From: Rahnella woolbedingensis
GTDB taxonomy: Bacteria; Pseudomonadota; Gammaproteobacteria; Enterobacterales; Enterobacteriaceae
Reading direction: 5' to 3'
Length of the DNA stretch: 64,000 bases
Assembly (NCBI RefSeq): GCF_003602095.1
Contig: NZ_RAHH01000006.1
Location: 62,001 to 126,000 of the forward strand
The notes under the pieces are model-generated. The model had not been told where the DNA came from. It worked only from the letters and a program-made list of their open reading frames with translations, and ran no database searches. Shown one piece after another: positions 1 through 9,056 of the stretch. Position 1 is the first letter of the stretch. Every line of letters starts with the position of its first letter. The position numbers were made by a program, and so were the translations under genes.

Positions 1-1299
1 CAAAACCCCCCCTTTTCCGTTTCGGGAATAACCGGGTAACTCAATGTCATAACTGACGGCCATCCCCTGTAACACCTGGCGAATATAGGGCTCGATTTGC
101 TGGTAAGTCTCCTGCCCCACCACGTCTTTCACCAGGCGACCCCTCACCTTATCTTCGGCCACGCCATACCAGCTGGCATGAAAGTGGTTCACAAAAATGT
201 ATTCTTCATTCGCATCTACATGACAAATCAGTGCCGGAATGTTGTCGGTAATAGCCCGCAACCGGTTTTTGCTTTCCGTCAGTTCCCGCTCGCGGTTCAG
301 ACGCTGTGCAATTTCCTGATGCAGTTGCTCCATCGCCAACTGGAGTTCATTAGTGCGCGCGGCCACGCGGCGTTCCAGATCGCCCTGCAACGAATACAAA
401 GTCTGCTCAATGTTTTTGCGCTCAGTAATGTCGCTGATGACCACGATATAGTGATGCGCCTCTCCGGCAGCGTTGCGCACCAAGGAAGCGGTGAGCGTCA
501 CCCACAACGTGCTGCCGTTCCCACGCTGAAGCAATTTCTCGACGCTAAAACTGTGAATTTCACCGGAGAGTAAACGAGGGATCAAAATATTTTCGGCGTA
601 GAGATCTTCAGGATGCGTTACGTCGTGAAGCAGGCAACTGCGCAGCTGGTATTCGGCGTAGCCCAGCATATTACATACCTGAGGATTGATGCGCAGCCAG
701 CGCCAGTCGAGGCCGACCAGAGAAAATCCGACAGCGGCATGAGCGAATGTCTGCTCAAACAAGGCTTCGCTCTTTGCCAGATTATCCTCCACCCGCGCCG
801 TATACTGCCGGTTTTCCAGATGAAAAATATAGCTTTGCACCAGCGCGGTCATGTCAATCAAGGTTTGCCCGTCCTCCTCGCTCCACTCCCTTGTCCGGTC
901 GTCAATCAGGCACAGCGCGCCCAGTGCAACTCCCTGCTGGGAATGCAGTGCGCAACCGGCATAGAAGACGATATGCGGCGCGCCGGTGACCAGCGGATTA
1001 TCGTGAAACCGCAAATCCAGACGGGCATCTCTGACAATCAGAGGGCCGGATTCAAGAATGGTATGGCCGCAAAACGAGGTATCGCGCGGGGACTGATTGA
1101 TATCGATGCCGGTATGCGACAAAAACCACTGCCGGTCGGCATCAATCAGTGAGACAACGACGGCTTTGGCCTGAAACTGGCGCGCAGCCATGCGGGTGAT
1201 ACGGTCGATCTCCTCAATTCTGGGGGAATCTAAGATGCCCAGAGAAGCCAGTATCGCAAGCCTAGCCTGTTCATCAACTGCCTGTTGAGGGACTAACAT
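1..1299 (-). CDS. GAF-PAS-PAS sensory protein, 3' part outside window
   Basis: The reverse strand is open for 433 codons from the ATG at 1299 to the left edge with no stop, so the C-terminal output domain is not visible. Residues about 20-160 form a GAF domain, with the family-typical SLIDADRQWF segment followed by a PRDTSFCGH stretch. Residues about 180-300 form a PAS domain with a PAC-like end (VVISDITERK). A helical, coiled-coil-like segment rich in Glu, Arg and Gln follows, and a second PAS domain starts near 380. Proteins of this build usually end in GGDEF, EAL or histidine-kinase modules. Given the two c-di-GMP genes 2-5 kb away, a GGDEF/EAL output is likely but is inference. It is probably a cytoplasmic sensor, as no membrane segment is seen. 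Confidence 0.8.
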   Translation of the reverse strand, partial: MLVPQQAVDEQARLAILASLGILDSPRIEEIDRITRMAARQFQAKAVVVSLIDADRQWFLSHTGIDINQSPRDTSFCGHTILESGPLIVRDARLDLRFHDNPLVTGAPHIVFYAGCALHSQQGVALGALCLIDDRTREWSEEDGQTLIDMTALVQSYIFHLENRQYTARVEDNLAKSEALFEQTFAHAAVGFSLVGLDWRWLRINPQVCNMLGYAEYQLRSCLLHDVTHPEDLYAENILIPRLLSGEIHSFSVEKLLQRGNGSTLWVTLTASLVRNAAGEAHHYIVVISDITERKNIEQTLYSLQGDLERRVAARTNELQLAMEQLHQEIAQRLNRERELTESKNRLRAITDNIPALICHVDANEEYIFVNHFHASWYGVAEDKVRGRLVKDVVGQETYQQIEPYIRQVLQGMAVSYDIELPGYSRNGKGGVL

Positions 1300-1463
1300 A
1301 ATGCACTCTCGATGATGACTGGTGAATATGTCATCAAGTTTACTGTGTTTAATCGGAAAACCGGCTCTGATTCCGCCCTTGCCGGGCAAAATTCAGAATA
1401 GTGACAGATCACAAAAAACGCATTTATTTTACAGAATTTGCACAAATAGCGGCAAATCAACGG

Positions 1464-2495
1464 CTAAAGTGAGCTTACCCAGTTCACATGGGTAGCATCA
1501 ACCTGACCGGATTGTTCTGCATCACGACGGTATTTCTGCCGCAATTCTGACGGGGTCGCGCCATAAAACTCAAGGAAGTAACGGCGCAGCGCACCCGGCT
1601 CAAGTCCGCACTGACGGGCGATGGCGGCCAGACTTTGATCTGACATTGATGACGTACGCAGCAGACGTTTCGCCAGCAATAAGCGGCGGCTGCGGATGAA
1701 CTGCGCGATACCTCCAAGTGGCTCAAATAGCCGGTATAAACCCGAGCGCGAGATGGCAAAGTTTTTACACAGCACATCCACACTCACCGGCTGGCTGAGA
1801 TGTTTTTCGATGTACAGACAGATGCGTTCCAGGCGGGCACTTTGCTCAAACGGATGCTCAACTTTTTTGCCCGCCACCAGGTGCAGCGTTTGCAGGAATA
1901 CAGACGCCGCGCCTTCGCCAGTGCTCAGCACTTCCTGCTCGGTCATCTGATCAAACACCTGCACCATCGTCGCAAAGTGATTACGCAGAATAATGTTCAC
2001 CGGTGATGCCGCAGGAATGCGCTTACCGTGCAGGGCCGCAATATCGACATTAAAATGCAGACTGTGCTTGGGCATAATAATGTACTGATACGAGCCCAGA
2101 CGCGGTTTCTGGTCACCAGGATAGACGTGGATTTTGATCGGCTGTGACATATCCTGGATCATGATATCCCCCTGAACCAGGGTGAAACGCTCGCCAAAGC
2201 ACTGGCATTCCATCCCGCCGATGATAATGATGAAAATCACGATATGATCGGGCATGGAAAACAGATTGCCATACTGGCGGTTAATATCGTGCTCGCTGAC
2301 GGTCAGAACGCCGCCAATTACGCGTCCGAAATTGTATCCTGTCACCCCCCAGTCAAATTCATCCCTGTGACGATCGGGCAGTTCAAGCTTGAAGCCTGCG
2401 CTGGACATCCCGTCTTCCCATTCATAGAAACGGGTTTCGAAATCCTGATAGATATTGGCACCGTCAACTATCTTTCGTGAAGATGAATCGCTCAT
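1464..2495 (-). CDS. AraC-family transcriptional regulator
   Basis: This is a 343-residue DNA-binding regulator. Its last ~100 residues form the double helix-turn-helix of AraC proteins: the first motif is around CKNFAISRSGLYRLFE and the second around AAIARQCGLEPGALRRYFLEFYGATPSELR. The N-terminal ~200 residues look like the AraC-binding-like domain of FeaR-type regulators, so it probably senses a small molecule, but the ligand is unknown. I start it at the ATG at 2495 because GGTGAG lies just upstream in the ribosome-binding position. An upstream in-frame ATG at 2576 adds 27 residues of poor quality. It stands alone between the GAF/PAS gene and a divergent small membrane protein, so its target cannot be read from context. 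Confidence 0.85.
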   Translation of the reverse strand: MSDSSSRKIVDGANIYQDFETRFYEWEDGMSSAGFKLELPDRHRDEFDWGVTGYNFGRVIGGVLTVSEHDINRQYGNLFSMPDHIVIFIIIIGGMECQCFGERFTLVQGDIMIQDMSQPIKIHVYPGDQKPRLGSYQYIIMPKHSLHFNVDIAALHGKRIPAASPVNIILRNHFATMVQVFDQMTEQEVLSTGEGAASVFLQTLHLVAGKKVEHPFEQSARLERICLYIEKHLSQPVSVDVLCKNFAISRSGLYRLFEPLGGIAQFIRSRRLLLAKRLLRTSSMSDQSLAAIARQCGLEPGALRRYFLEFYGATPSELRQKYRRDAEQSGQVDATHVNWVSSL

Positions 2496-2800
2496 TTTCT
2501 CACCGGAAATTAAGATGATTCCGAAACGATAATCTACCTCATACTGATAAATCAATGCGTAGCAGCACCTGGTCATACATTTTCACTGTTTCTTAATATT
2601 TTAGAGGTCGACGAAAATTGCACAACGGATTGTAAAATCAGGAATTAAAGGGCGTTATTCCCCGGATTGAATGATCCGGTTATCCGCGATAATTATTTTA
2701 GGATCGGTTAATATCATGTTGAAGATCCTCACTTTCGTGATTTGCTATTCTTAAAAAAGCACGATTCATTTTTTCACTCAACCCTCGCCAGGAAGTGCCC

Positions 2801-3070
2801 ATGGAAAAAAGAAAGGTCCTGGATGAAGGACGTCAGCTCAAACGCATGAATGCGGAAACCCGCAGGCAATCGCACATGCATAAATGGTTTGCCATCGTGG
2901 CCGCACTCGACTGCGTGCTGGTTATTTTTTACGATCAGGATATGCGTAATATCGTTTTCTCGGCCGGTGTTTGCATCGTCTGTACTTTTCTGTGGCTAAA
3001 AGGCCGCAAACAATCGCGCAGTTACCGCCGCGAATGGGATCAAAAATTCGGCACTAAAAAACATCCCTGA
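2801..3070 (+). CDS. small membrane protein of unknown function
   Basis: An 89-residue protein I do not recognise. The first ~30 residues are very basic and charged (MEKRKVLDEGRQLKRMNAET). Two hydrophobic stretches follow (about 31-45 and 51-67), then a basic, hydrophilic tail ending near FGTKKHP. It looks like a small inner-membrane protein with two spans or a hairpin and positively charged ends. The ATG at 2801 has AGGA seven bases upstream. A GTG two codons earlier is possible but less well placed. It is divergent from the AraC-type regulator and 141 bp before a GGDEF gene, so either could share its regulation, but no function can be assigned. Confidence 0.65.
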   Translation: MEKRKVLDEGRQLKRMNAETRRQSHMHKWFAIVAALDCVLVIFYDQDMRNIVFSAGVCIVCTFLWLKGRKQSRSYRREWDQKFGTKKHP

Positions 3071-3211
3071 GTTTTTACCCTGCCTGAACGTCTCCGTTTA
3101 CCTTTCCGGCCATAAAGAAATTCCTAAATTTGATAAAAGTGTTTCTGCCCCATACTAAAAATCAGTCAAAATAACTTCCGGCATACCCGCAAATAAAAAC
3201 TTATAAAATTT

Positions 3212-4345
3212 ATGCATCTCGACGTTTACACGTTATTTATATTTGAGCTTTTTATTCTCATCCTGCTCACTGCCGTCATGCTGTTCGCGTGGATCGGCGG
3301 GCGCAGGGATCCGACGCTCGGGCTGACAGCTCTGATGCTGGCGTTCTCCACGGCAGGCACATTGCTCAGCAGTATGCGCGCCGGAGTGAGTGAAGTTATT
3401 CCCGTGGTGTTCAGTAACATGATGATTTTACTTTGTTACGGGATTATGTGGGCCGCATTAAGAATATTTACGGGCCGGCGGGTGTTTCTGCCGGTGGTAT
3501 TTTCCGGGCCAATTATCTGGCTTGTGTTTTGCCTGTACCCGGCGTTTTATCACAACCTTGAGCCGCGGATTTTCCTGACATCATTGTTAACGGCGACTTA
3601 TACCCTGCTGACGACACTGGAGATTTGGCATGCGCGCAGGCAGTTGCAGGTGACATACTGGCCCGCGTTGCCGCTGAGTTTCTTCCACGCCTGTTTCTAC
3701 CTGGCTCGTCCTTTCTTTGATGACAGCCTGCCCTATGCCGAGATGGCGGGCGGTCATAGCAGCGGATTCTTCGCTATACTGATTTTTGAAGCCATTTTGT
3801 ACGCAATTTGCCTGTCTTTCATCATTCTTGCCATGGTCTACGAACGCGGTCAGCTGGGTTATAAGCAGGCTTCTTTGTCAGATCCACTGACGGGTGTGGG
3901 TAATCGCAGGGATTTTCTTGAGCGCGGTAATGAGCTAATAAGAAAGCGTAAAAATAATGATTTCCCTTTGCAGCTGATCTTATTTGATCTGGATAATTTC
4001 AAGCGGCTCAATGACCAGTATGGCCATGCCGGTGGCGATTCAGCGCTGGTTTTCTTTTGTAATGTGGTGAAGGCTTCCCTGGAGAAAAAGGATATTTTCG
4101 CCCGTATAGGCGGAGAAGAATTCGCCTGCCTGACCACCCGTCCCAGGGAACAGGCAATACGGATGGCAGAGAATATTCGTTTTCAGCTGGCCCAGAATTC
4201 ACAGCACAGTATTCCGATGACGGTCAGTGTAGGAATGGCTTTCAGTGAATCCGATCAGGACTCAATTTCACATTTATTAATCCAGGCAGATCATGCTTTG
4301 TATCGGGCGAAATCCGCCGGTAAAAACCGCATTGAGCTGAGTTGA
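3212..4345 (+). CDS. membrane-anchored diguanylate cyclase (GGDEF)
   Basis: A 377-residue protein. The N-terminal ~210 residues hold six or seven hydrophobic segments, and a GGDEF domain follows. The signature is GGEEF at residues 300-304, an active-site variant that normally supports making c-di-GMP from two GTP. The metal/substrate motif FDLDNFKRLND is also present. The feedback I-site (RxxD five residues before the signature) is absent: EKKD occupies that place, so product inhibition is probably weak. The membrane part presumably senses an envelope or small-molecule signal; its family was not identified. It is followed, after 190 bp with no obvious terminator, by a PAS-GGDEF-EAL gene. Confidence 0.88.
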   Translation: MHLDVYTLFIFELFILILLTAVMLFAWIGGRRDPTLGLTALMLAFSTAGTLLSSMRAGVSEVIPVVFSNMMILLCYGIMWAALRIFTGRRVFLPVVFSGPIIWLVFCLYPAFYHNLEPRIFLTSLLTATYTLLTTLEIWHARRQLQVTYWPALPLSFFHACFYLARPFFDDSLPYAEMAGGHSSGFFAILIFEAILYAICLSFIILAMVYERGQLGYKQASLSDPLTGVGNRRDFLERGNELIRKRKNNDFPLQLILFDLDNFKRLNDQYGHAGGDSALVFFCNVVKASLEKKDIFARIGGEEFACLTTRPREQAIRMAENIRFQLAQNSQHSIPMTVSVGMAFSESDQDSISHLLIQADHALYRAKSAGKNRIELS

Positions 4346-4535
4346 TCGTTATTCACCCGAACAAAATATCGAATACCTCACTTAGGGCATGATAACCGAT
4401 TGAATTTTAAAATTTAAAAACAACGGTAATAATCTCATCCAATTGTGAGTAATAATTGTAAAAACAACCTGATGAGTCACCGGCTGATACACCGTGCCAC
4501 ACCCACACTCATTTCCTGCTCGGGGTAGTTAACTC

Positions 4536-6209
4536 ATGCTTACTGATATTGCGATATGCCAGGCAGTTCTTGATGCTCTTCCCGAGGCGACGGTGCTCAA
4601 AGACGACAGCCGTAAACTGGTATTTCTCAATCAGAAAGCCTGCGAGTTTTATGGTCGTGCGCGTGAGGAGCTGATTGGTCAGGATGTGTCATTTTTCACT
4701 GAGCCGGAGCAGGCCACCCGTCAGCGCCAGCGTGATATCGAAGTCCTGGAAACCGGTGAGAAAACGGTTAATGAAGAAACGCTGGTGGATCCTTCCGGAA
4801 AGCGGCGCAATGTGCTGGTGCGCAAGTCGCGCGTCACCCTCGAGTCCCGGCATTTTATTCTGACTTCCATAATGGATATCTCCCTGCTGCGCAGTTCCGA
4901 AGCGCAGATCCGTTATCTCGCCCGCCATGATGTGCTGACCGGTCTTCCGAACCGTACGGCGCTGAGTGAAGAACTCAGCCAGATCGCGGCGCAGAGGATG
5001 TATCGCCCTGAACCGTACGCGCTTTTCCTGCTCAACCTCAATGATTTCAATTACATCAACGACACTTACGGCTATCAGGCCGGTGATGCGATTCTGTGTG
5101 AATTCGGGCAGCGTTTGCGAAATGAAGTCGGTAACAGCGGAACCGTTTCCCGTATCGGCGGTGATGAGTTCTCCATTATTTTGCGAAATAATCCGACCAG
5201 CGAAATGGCCAATAATCTGGCGCTGGAAATTCTGGTGATGATGCGCCAGCCTTTCACGCTGACGCGCGCAAACCCGATGATCACTATTTCTTTCGGTATC
5301 GTGATGTTTGGCGCTGAAAATATTACTGCCGGTGAAATTATGCGCCGCGGGAATACCGCGCTGCTGGAAGCCAAGCAACGCGGCAAAAATATGTTCTCGT
5401 TTTATTCTGAATTGCTGGATGCCAGCAGCGTCAGCAAACGCATTATGGTGAAAGCGCTGGCTGAATCGCTGGCAAAAGCAGGCGACCTTTCCTGCGTCTA
5501 CCAGACTATTTTGCGCAGCCGTGATGAAAAGGTTGTCTGTGTGGAAGCGCTGGCGCGTTGGAACCACGGCGTACTCGGGCAGGTTTCCCCGGTTCAGTTT
5601 ATTGCTCTGGCAGAAGAAACCGGTATGGTTATCCAGCTGGGTGAAATCGTTCTGCGCCAGGCCTGCCGGGACATTAAAAACTTTGGTCAGCTGAATCTGG
5701 CGATTAACGTATCCGCCGTACAGCTAGGTGAACCGGATTTCGGGCCACGAATTCTGGCTGTTCTGGCAGAAGAGAATTTCCCGCCTTCACGTCTGGAACT
5801 CGAGCTGACAGAAACGTCGGTGATGAACGCCAATGCGACCAGCCTCAGTCATCTGGCTGAACTGCGCAAAGCGGGCGTCAAAATTTCGCTCGATGATTTC
5901 GGTACCGGCTATTCCAGCCTCAGTTTATTGAAAGATATCTCGGTCGACAGCGTAAAAATTGACCGTTCGTTTGTGCAGTACGTCACAGAAGTGAATGATA
6001 CCGCCGCCATCGTTTCTGCTGTCTCCCAGCTCGGCAATAAAATGCATCTCAACGTCATCGCCGAAGGTGTGGAAAATCAGCTTCAAAAATCCTTTTTAGT
6101 ATCAGCAGGTTGCTCACATCTTCAGGGCTATCTTTTCTCAAGGCCGGTGCCGGTTGAAGTATTATCAACGTTGCTTAACGCAGAAATGAATATGTCAGCC
6201 AGTATCTGA
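4536..6209 (+). CDS. PAS-GGDEF-EAL c-di-GMP turnover protein
   Basis: A 557-residue cytoplasmic protein with three modules: PAS (about 10-125), GGDEF (about 140-290, signature GGDEF at 208-212) and EAL (about 310-550, EAL at 337-339). The EAL domain keeps the residues needed for c-di-GMP hydrolysis: EALARW, the Asn of NVS, the Glu of ELTET, DDFGTGYSS, the Lys of KIDRSF and AEGVE. The GGDEF half is also intact but lacks an RxxD I-site. Both synthesis and breakdown are therefore possible, and which dominates cannot be read from sequence. The PAS domain is the likely input. It is preceded by a membrane cyclase gene in the same orientation. Confidence 0.92.
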   Translation: MLTDIAICQAVLDALPEATVLKDDSRKLVFLNQKACEFYGRAREELIGQDVSFFTEPEQATRQRQRDIEVLETGEKTVNEETLVDPSGKRRNVLVRKSRVTLESRHFILTSIMDISLLRSSEAQIRYLARHDVLTGLPNRTALSEELSQIAAQRMYRPEPYALFLLNLNDFNYINDTYGYQAGDAILCEFGQRLRNEVGNSGTVSRIGGDEFSIILRNNPTSEMANNLALEILVMMRQPFTLTRANPMITISFGIVMFGAENITAGEIMRRGNTALLEAKQRGKNMFSFYSELLDASSVSKRIMVKALAESLAKAGDLSCVYQTILRSRDEKVVCVEALARWNHGVLGQVSPVQFIALAEETGMVIQLGEIVLRQACRDIKNFGQLNLAINVSAVQLGEPDFGPRILAVLAEENFPPSRLELELTETSVMNANATSLSHLAELRKAGVKISLDDFGTGYSSLSLLKDISVDSVKIDRSFVQYVTEVNDTAAIVSAVSQLGNKMHLNVIAEGVENQLQKSFLVSAGCSHLQGYLFSRPVPVEVLSTLLNAEMNMSASI

Positions 6210-6333
6210 AACGCGGATACATAAGCTTCATAGATAACTCAAAACACCTTATTAATTCATTCAATTGGCGCTCGTCCCTATTTTACTGACATGATCCGAG
6301 GCTGATAAATCACGCCGTTTAAGGAAATACATC

Positions 6334-7200
6334 ATGTCATCGTTTTCAGGTATCTGGGTCCCGCTGGTCACGCCTTTCAAACAGGGTGAGATCGACTTTA
6401 CTGCACTGAAATCTCTGTGCACCCGGCTGCTCAAACGGGGCGTTGATGGCGTTGTCGTCTGCGGCACTACCGGCGAAGCGCCGATGCTTTCCAAAGAAGA
6501 ACAACTTCAGGTTCTGGATGCCGTGCTGGAAGTCGTGCCCGGACATCAGGTCATCATGGGGCTCTCCGGTACCCATATGCCGGTTATCCGCGAAATGCAG
6601 GATGCGATCCTTCGCCGCCCTGTCGCCGGTCTGCTGATCCCCGCACCTTATTATATTCGCCCATCTCAGGCCGCACTGGTTGCCTGGTTTACTGAAATTG
6701 CCGACCATTCCACGGTGCCGCTGGTGCTTTACAACATTCCTTACCGTACCGGCGTGCAGATGGAGATTGATACATTCCGCCAGCTGGCTAAGCATCCGCA
6801 AATTAGCGCCGTCAAAGATTGCGGCGGTAGCATTGACCTGACGCTGTCACTGCTCGCTGATGGTGAACTGGATGTGCTATGCGGGGAAGACGTACAGATT
6901 TTCTCGACGCTGAGTCTGGGCGGTGCCGGTGCCATTGCGGCTTCTTCGCATATTTTCCCACAAGAGTTTGTGCAGCTCATCCGTCAGTTCAAAGAACAGG
7001 ATATGGTGGCCGCGCGTAAAACGTTTTTCGGCCTGCTGCCGATGATCCGCCTGATGTTCTCTGCGCCTAATCCGGCGGCGATTAAGTACGCCTTATCGCT
7101 CGACGGGCTGATGAACAATGAACTGCGTTCACCTATGCTCCCTGCGCCGGAAAATGTCGAAGCGGCAATCCGTGACTTCCTCAATCAACATTCCCGCTGA
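6334..7200 (+). CDS. dihydrodipicolinate synthase/N-acetylneuraminate lyase family protein
   Basis: A 288-residue class I aldolase-type (beta/alpha)8 barrel. The Schiff-base lysine is at residue 161 (AVKDCGG) and the catalytic tyrosine at 133 (YNIPYRTG), the same numbers as in E. coli DapA. The CGTTGE substrate loop is also present. The arginine of YNIPYRTG is the residue that marks DapA-type enzymes rather than sialate lyases. It is not next to lysine or sialic-acid genes, so this is probably a paralogue rather than the housekeeping dapA. The real substrate is uncertain. A hairpin at 7209-7232 lies just after the stop but has no T-run. Confidence 0.85.
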   Translation: MSSFSGIWVPLVTPFKQGEIDFTALKSLCTRLLKRGVDGVVVCGTTGEAPMLSKEEQLQVLDAVLEVVPGHQVIMGLSGTHMPVIREMQDAILRRPVAGLLIPAPYYIRPSQAALVAWFTEIADHSTVPLVLYNIPYRTGVQMEIDTFRQLAKHPQISAVKDCGGSIDLTLSLLADGELDVLCGEDVQIFSTLSLGGAGAIAASSHIFPQEFVQLIRQFKEQDMVAARKTFFGLLPMIRLMFSAPNPAAIKYALSLDGLMNNELRSPMLPAPENVEAAIRDFLNQHSR

Positions 7201-7398
7201 TAAGCCTGGTGACGGTCAGCGGTGGCCGTCACTCTGCGCATTATAATATGAGCAATCAGGCTCATTCTCAGAATTAAAACACTGACATTTGCTCCCGCCG
7301 GTTCTAGGATAGAAGCAGATTTTATATAGCCGTATTGTGTCTCGCAAAACCTCGATGTTTTACGGCGTCAGACGCGTTGCTCATCTAATGGAGTATTT

Positions 7399-8004
7399 AT
7401 GAAACTGTATTATAAATCCGGTGCCTGTTCGCTTTCCCCGCATATCGTCCTTCGTGAAGCAGGTCTGGACTTCAGCATTGAAAAAGTTGATCTGGCGACC
7501 AAGAAAACCGAAGCCGGTGACGACTTCCTGGCGGTGAATCCGAAGGGACAAATCCCGACGCTGCTGCTTAATGATGGCAGCATTCTGACCGAAGGCGTGG
7601 CTATCGTGCAGTATCTGGCCGATCAGAAACCAGACCGTCAGCTGATGCCGGAACAAGGTACGCTGGCCCGTTATCACGCGCTGGAATGGCTGAACTATAT
7701 TGCGACAGAGCTGCATAAAGGCTTCTCTCCCCTGTTCAATCCTAAAACGCCGGATGATTTTAAAGCCGTGACCCGCGAAGCGCTGAGCAAGAAGTTTGCT
7801 TACGTGAATGAGTCCCTGAAAGGCAATCAGTTCCTGCTGGGTGCCCGTTTCAGCGTAGCGGATGCGTATCTGTTCACCGTAATGGGCTGGGCAAAAGCCC
7901 TGAAGTTTGACCTGAGCGCCCTGACCGAACTGAATGCGTATCTGGATCGTGTGGCTGCACGTCCTGCGGTTGACGCTGCAATGACGGCGGAAGGCCTGAA
8001 GTAA
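7399..8004 (+). CDS. gstA: glutathione S-transferase GstA
   Basis: A 201-residue beta-class glutathione S-transferase, the same length as E. coli GstA and close to it throughout. The N-terminal thioredoxin-like domain carries the beta-class Cys10 (KSGACSLSPH), a NPKGQIPTL glutathione-binding loop and an LTEGVAI turn. The C-terminal half is helical, with the conserved block WLNYIATELHKGFSPLF. It conjugates or binds glutathione in the cytosol for detoxification. A short leader (TGGAG near 7390) supplies the ribosome site. It converges on pdxY, with a shared terminator. Confidence 0.95.
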   Translation: MKLYYKSGACSLSPHIVLREAGLDFSIEKVDLATKKTEAGDDFLAVNPKGQIPTLLLNDGSILTEGVAIVQYLADQKPDRQLMPEQGTLARYHALEWLNYIATELHKGFSPLFNPKTPDDFKAVTREALSKKFAYVNESLKGNQFLLGARFSVADAYLFTVMGWAKALKFDLSALTELNAYLDRVAARPAVDAAMTAEGLK

Positions 8005-8042
8005 TTCCTGCGCCTGACAGGTATAAATAGCAACGCACAAAC

Positions 8043-8078
8043 AAAAACGCCCCGTCTGGTCACAGCACGGGGCGTTTT
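8043..8078. terminator. bidirectional terminator between gstA and pdxY
   Basis: AAAACGCCCCGT and ACGGGGCGTTTT form a perfect 12-bp stem around a 12-base loop. An A-run enters and a T-run leaves, so it can end transcription from both converging genes. Confidence 0.9.
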
Positions 8079-8093
8079 CTATGGGAGTAAATC

Positions 8094-8954
8094 TTACAGT
8101 TTTACCGCCGGGAAATGGTGCTCAGGTTTGACCATTTTGTCCTGTGCCGCCACGATTTGCAGCTCATACTCGCCCATCGTGTGGGTGGTCAGCATCACTT
8201 CGTAAACTGCCGCAGTGACGTGTTCCAGCGCTTTATCCAGTGCCTCGCCTTTGAGCAGATTGACCAGCAGCAAACCACTGGTCAGGTCGCCAACGCCGAC
8301 AGGCTGACGCACACCAAAATCAACCAGCGGACGGTCGATATGCCAGGCTTCATCCGCCGTCACCAGCAGCATTTCAAAGCGATCACTGTGATAACCGGCG
8401 CGGCTTAAATGTTTCACCAGCACAATTTTCGGCCCCTTGCTGATAAGCTCACGCGCCGTGGCGACCGCCTCTTCAACACTTGCCACCGCATGGCCGCTCA
8501 GTAATTCCAGCTCCAGCAGATTCGGGGCGATGATGTCGCAGTTAACCAGTGCCTGATTGCAATGGAACTCAGCAACACCCGGCGCCACGATACAGCCCTT
8601 TTCAGGATGCCCCATGACCGGATCGCAAAAATACCAGGCATCAGGATTTGCTGCTTTCACCAGACGGACAATCTCCAGAATGCTTTGTCCCTGTTCCGCC
8701 GAGCCGATATAGCCGCTTAGCACCGCATCGCAATCCTTCAGACGGTCAATGTTCGCAATCCCCTGCGCGATTTCAGTCAGATGCGTGGCGGGCATCACAC
8801 AGCCGGTCCAGTGGCCGTACTGAGTATGATTGGAGAACTGAACGGTATTCAGCGGCCAAACGTTTGCGCCCATGCGACGCATAGGGAATTGTGCCGCGCT
8901 GTTACCCGCGTGCCCAAAAACGGTGTGTGACTGGATAGAAAGAATGCTTTTCAT
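8094..8954 (-). CDS. pdxY: pyridoxal kinase PdxY
   Basis: A 286-residue ribokinase-family kinase that phosphorylates pyridoxal to pyridoxal 5'-phosphate in the B6 salvage pathway. Features seen are the N-terminal [16 protein letters not shown] segment, [12 protein letters not shown] and the phosphate/catalytic loop [10 protein letters not shown] with its Asp. The length equals that of E. coli PdxY. It follows tyrS and pdxH on the same strand, the gene order known in enterobacteria. A terminator between tyrS and pdxY suggests partly separate transcription. Confidence 0.95.
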   Translation of the reverse strand: MKSILSIQSHTVFGHAGNSAAQFPMRRMGANVWPLNTVQFSNHTQYGHWTGCVMPATHLTEIAQGIANIDRLKDCDAVLSGYIGSAEQGQSILEIVRLVKAANPDAWYFCDPVMGHPEKGCIVAPGVAEFHCNQALVNCDIIAPNLLELELLSGHAVASVEEAVATARELISKGPKIVLVKHLSRAGYHSDRFEMLLVTADEAWHIDRPLVDFGVRQPVGVGDLTSGLLLVNLLKGEALDKALEHVTAAVYEVMLTTHTMGEYELQIVAAQDKMVKPEHHFPAVKL

Positions 8955-9012
8955 GAAGAATTTCCGATAGTAACGTCATCGGGAGATGGCGGAATAACTG
9001 ATATCAGTGAAC

Positions 9013-9041
9013 AAAAACGGGAGACTTTTCAGTCCCCCGTT
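9013..9041 (-). terminator. terminator after tyrS
   Basis: AACGGG and CCCGTT, with an inner GACT/AGTC pairing across one mismatch, form a stem. On the reverse strand it is followed by TTTTTG. Confidence 0.75.
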
Positions 9042-9056
9042 ATGCCGGCCTAAAAC

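Noticed and set aside
97..1152. Forward-strand open frames at the left edge
   Set aside because: They oppose the open GAF/PAS reading frame on the reverse strand, which shows clear domain motifs.
4689..5567. 292-codon reverse-strand open frame
   Set aside because: Antisense to the PAS-GGDEF-EAL gene, with no family similarity of its own.
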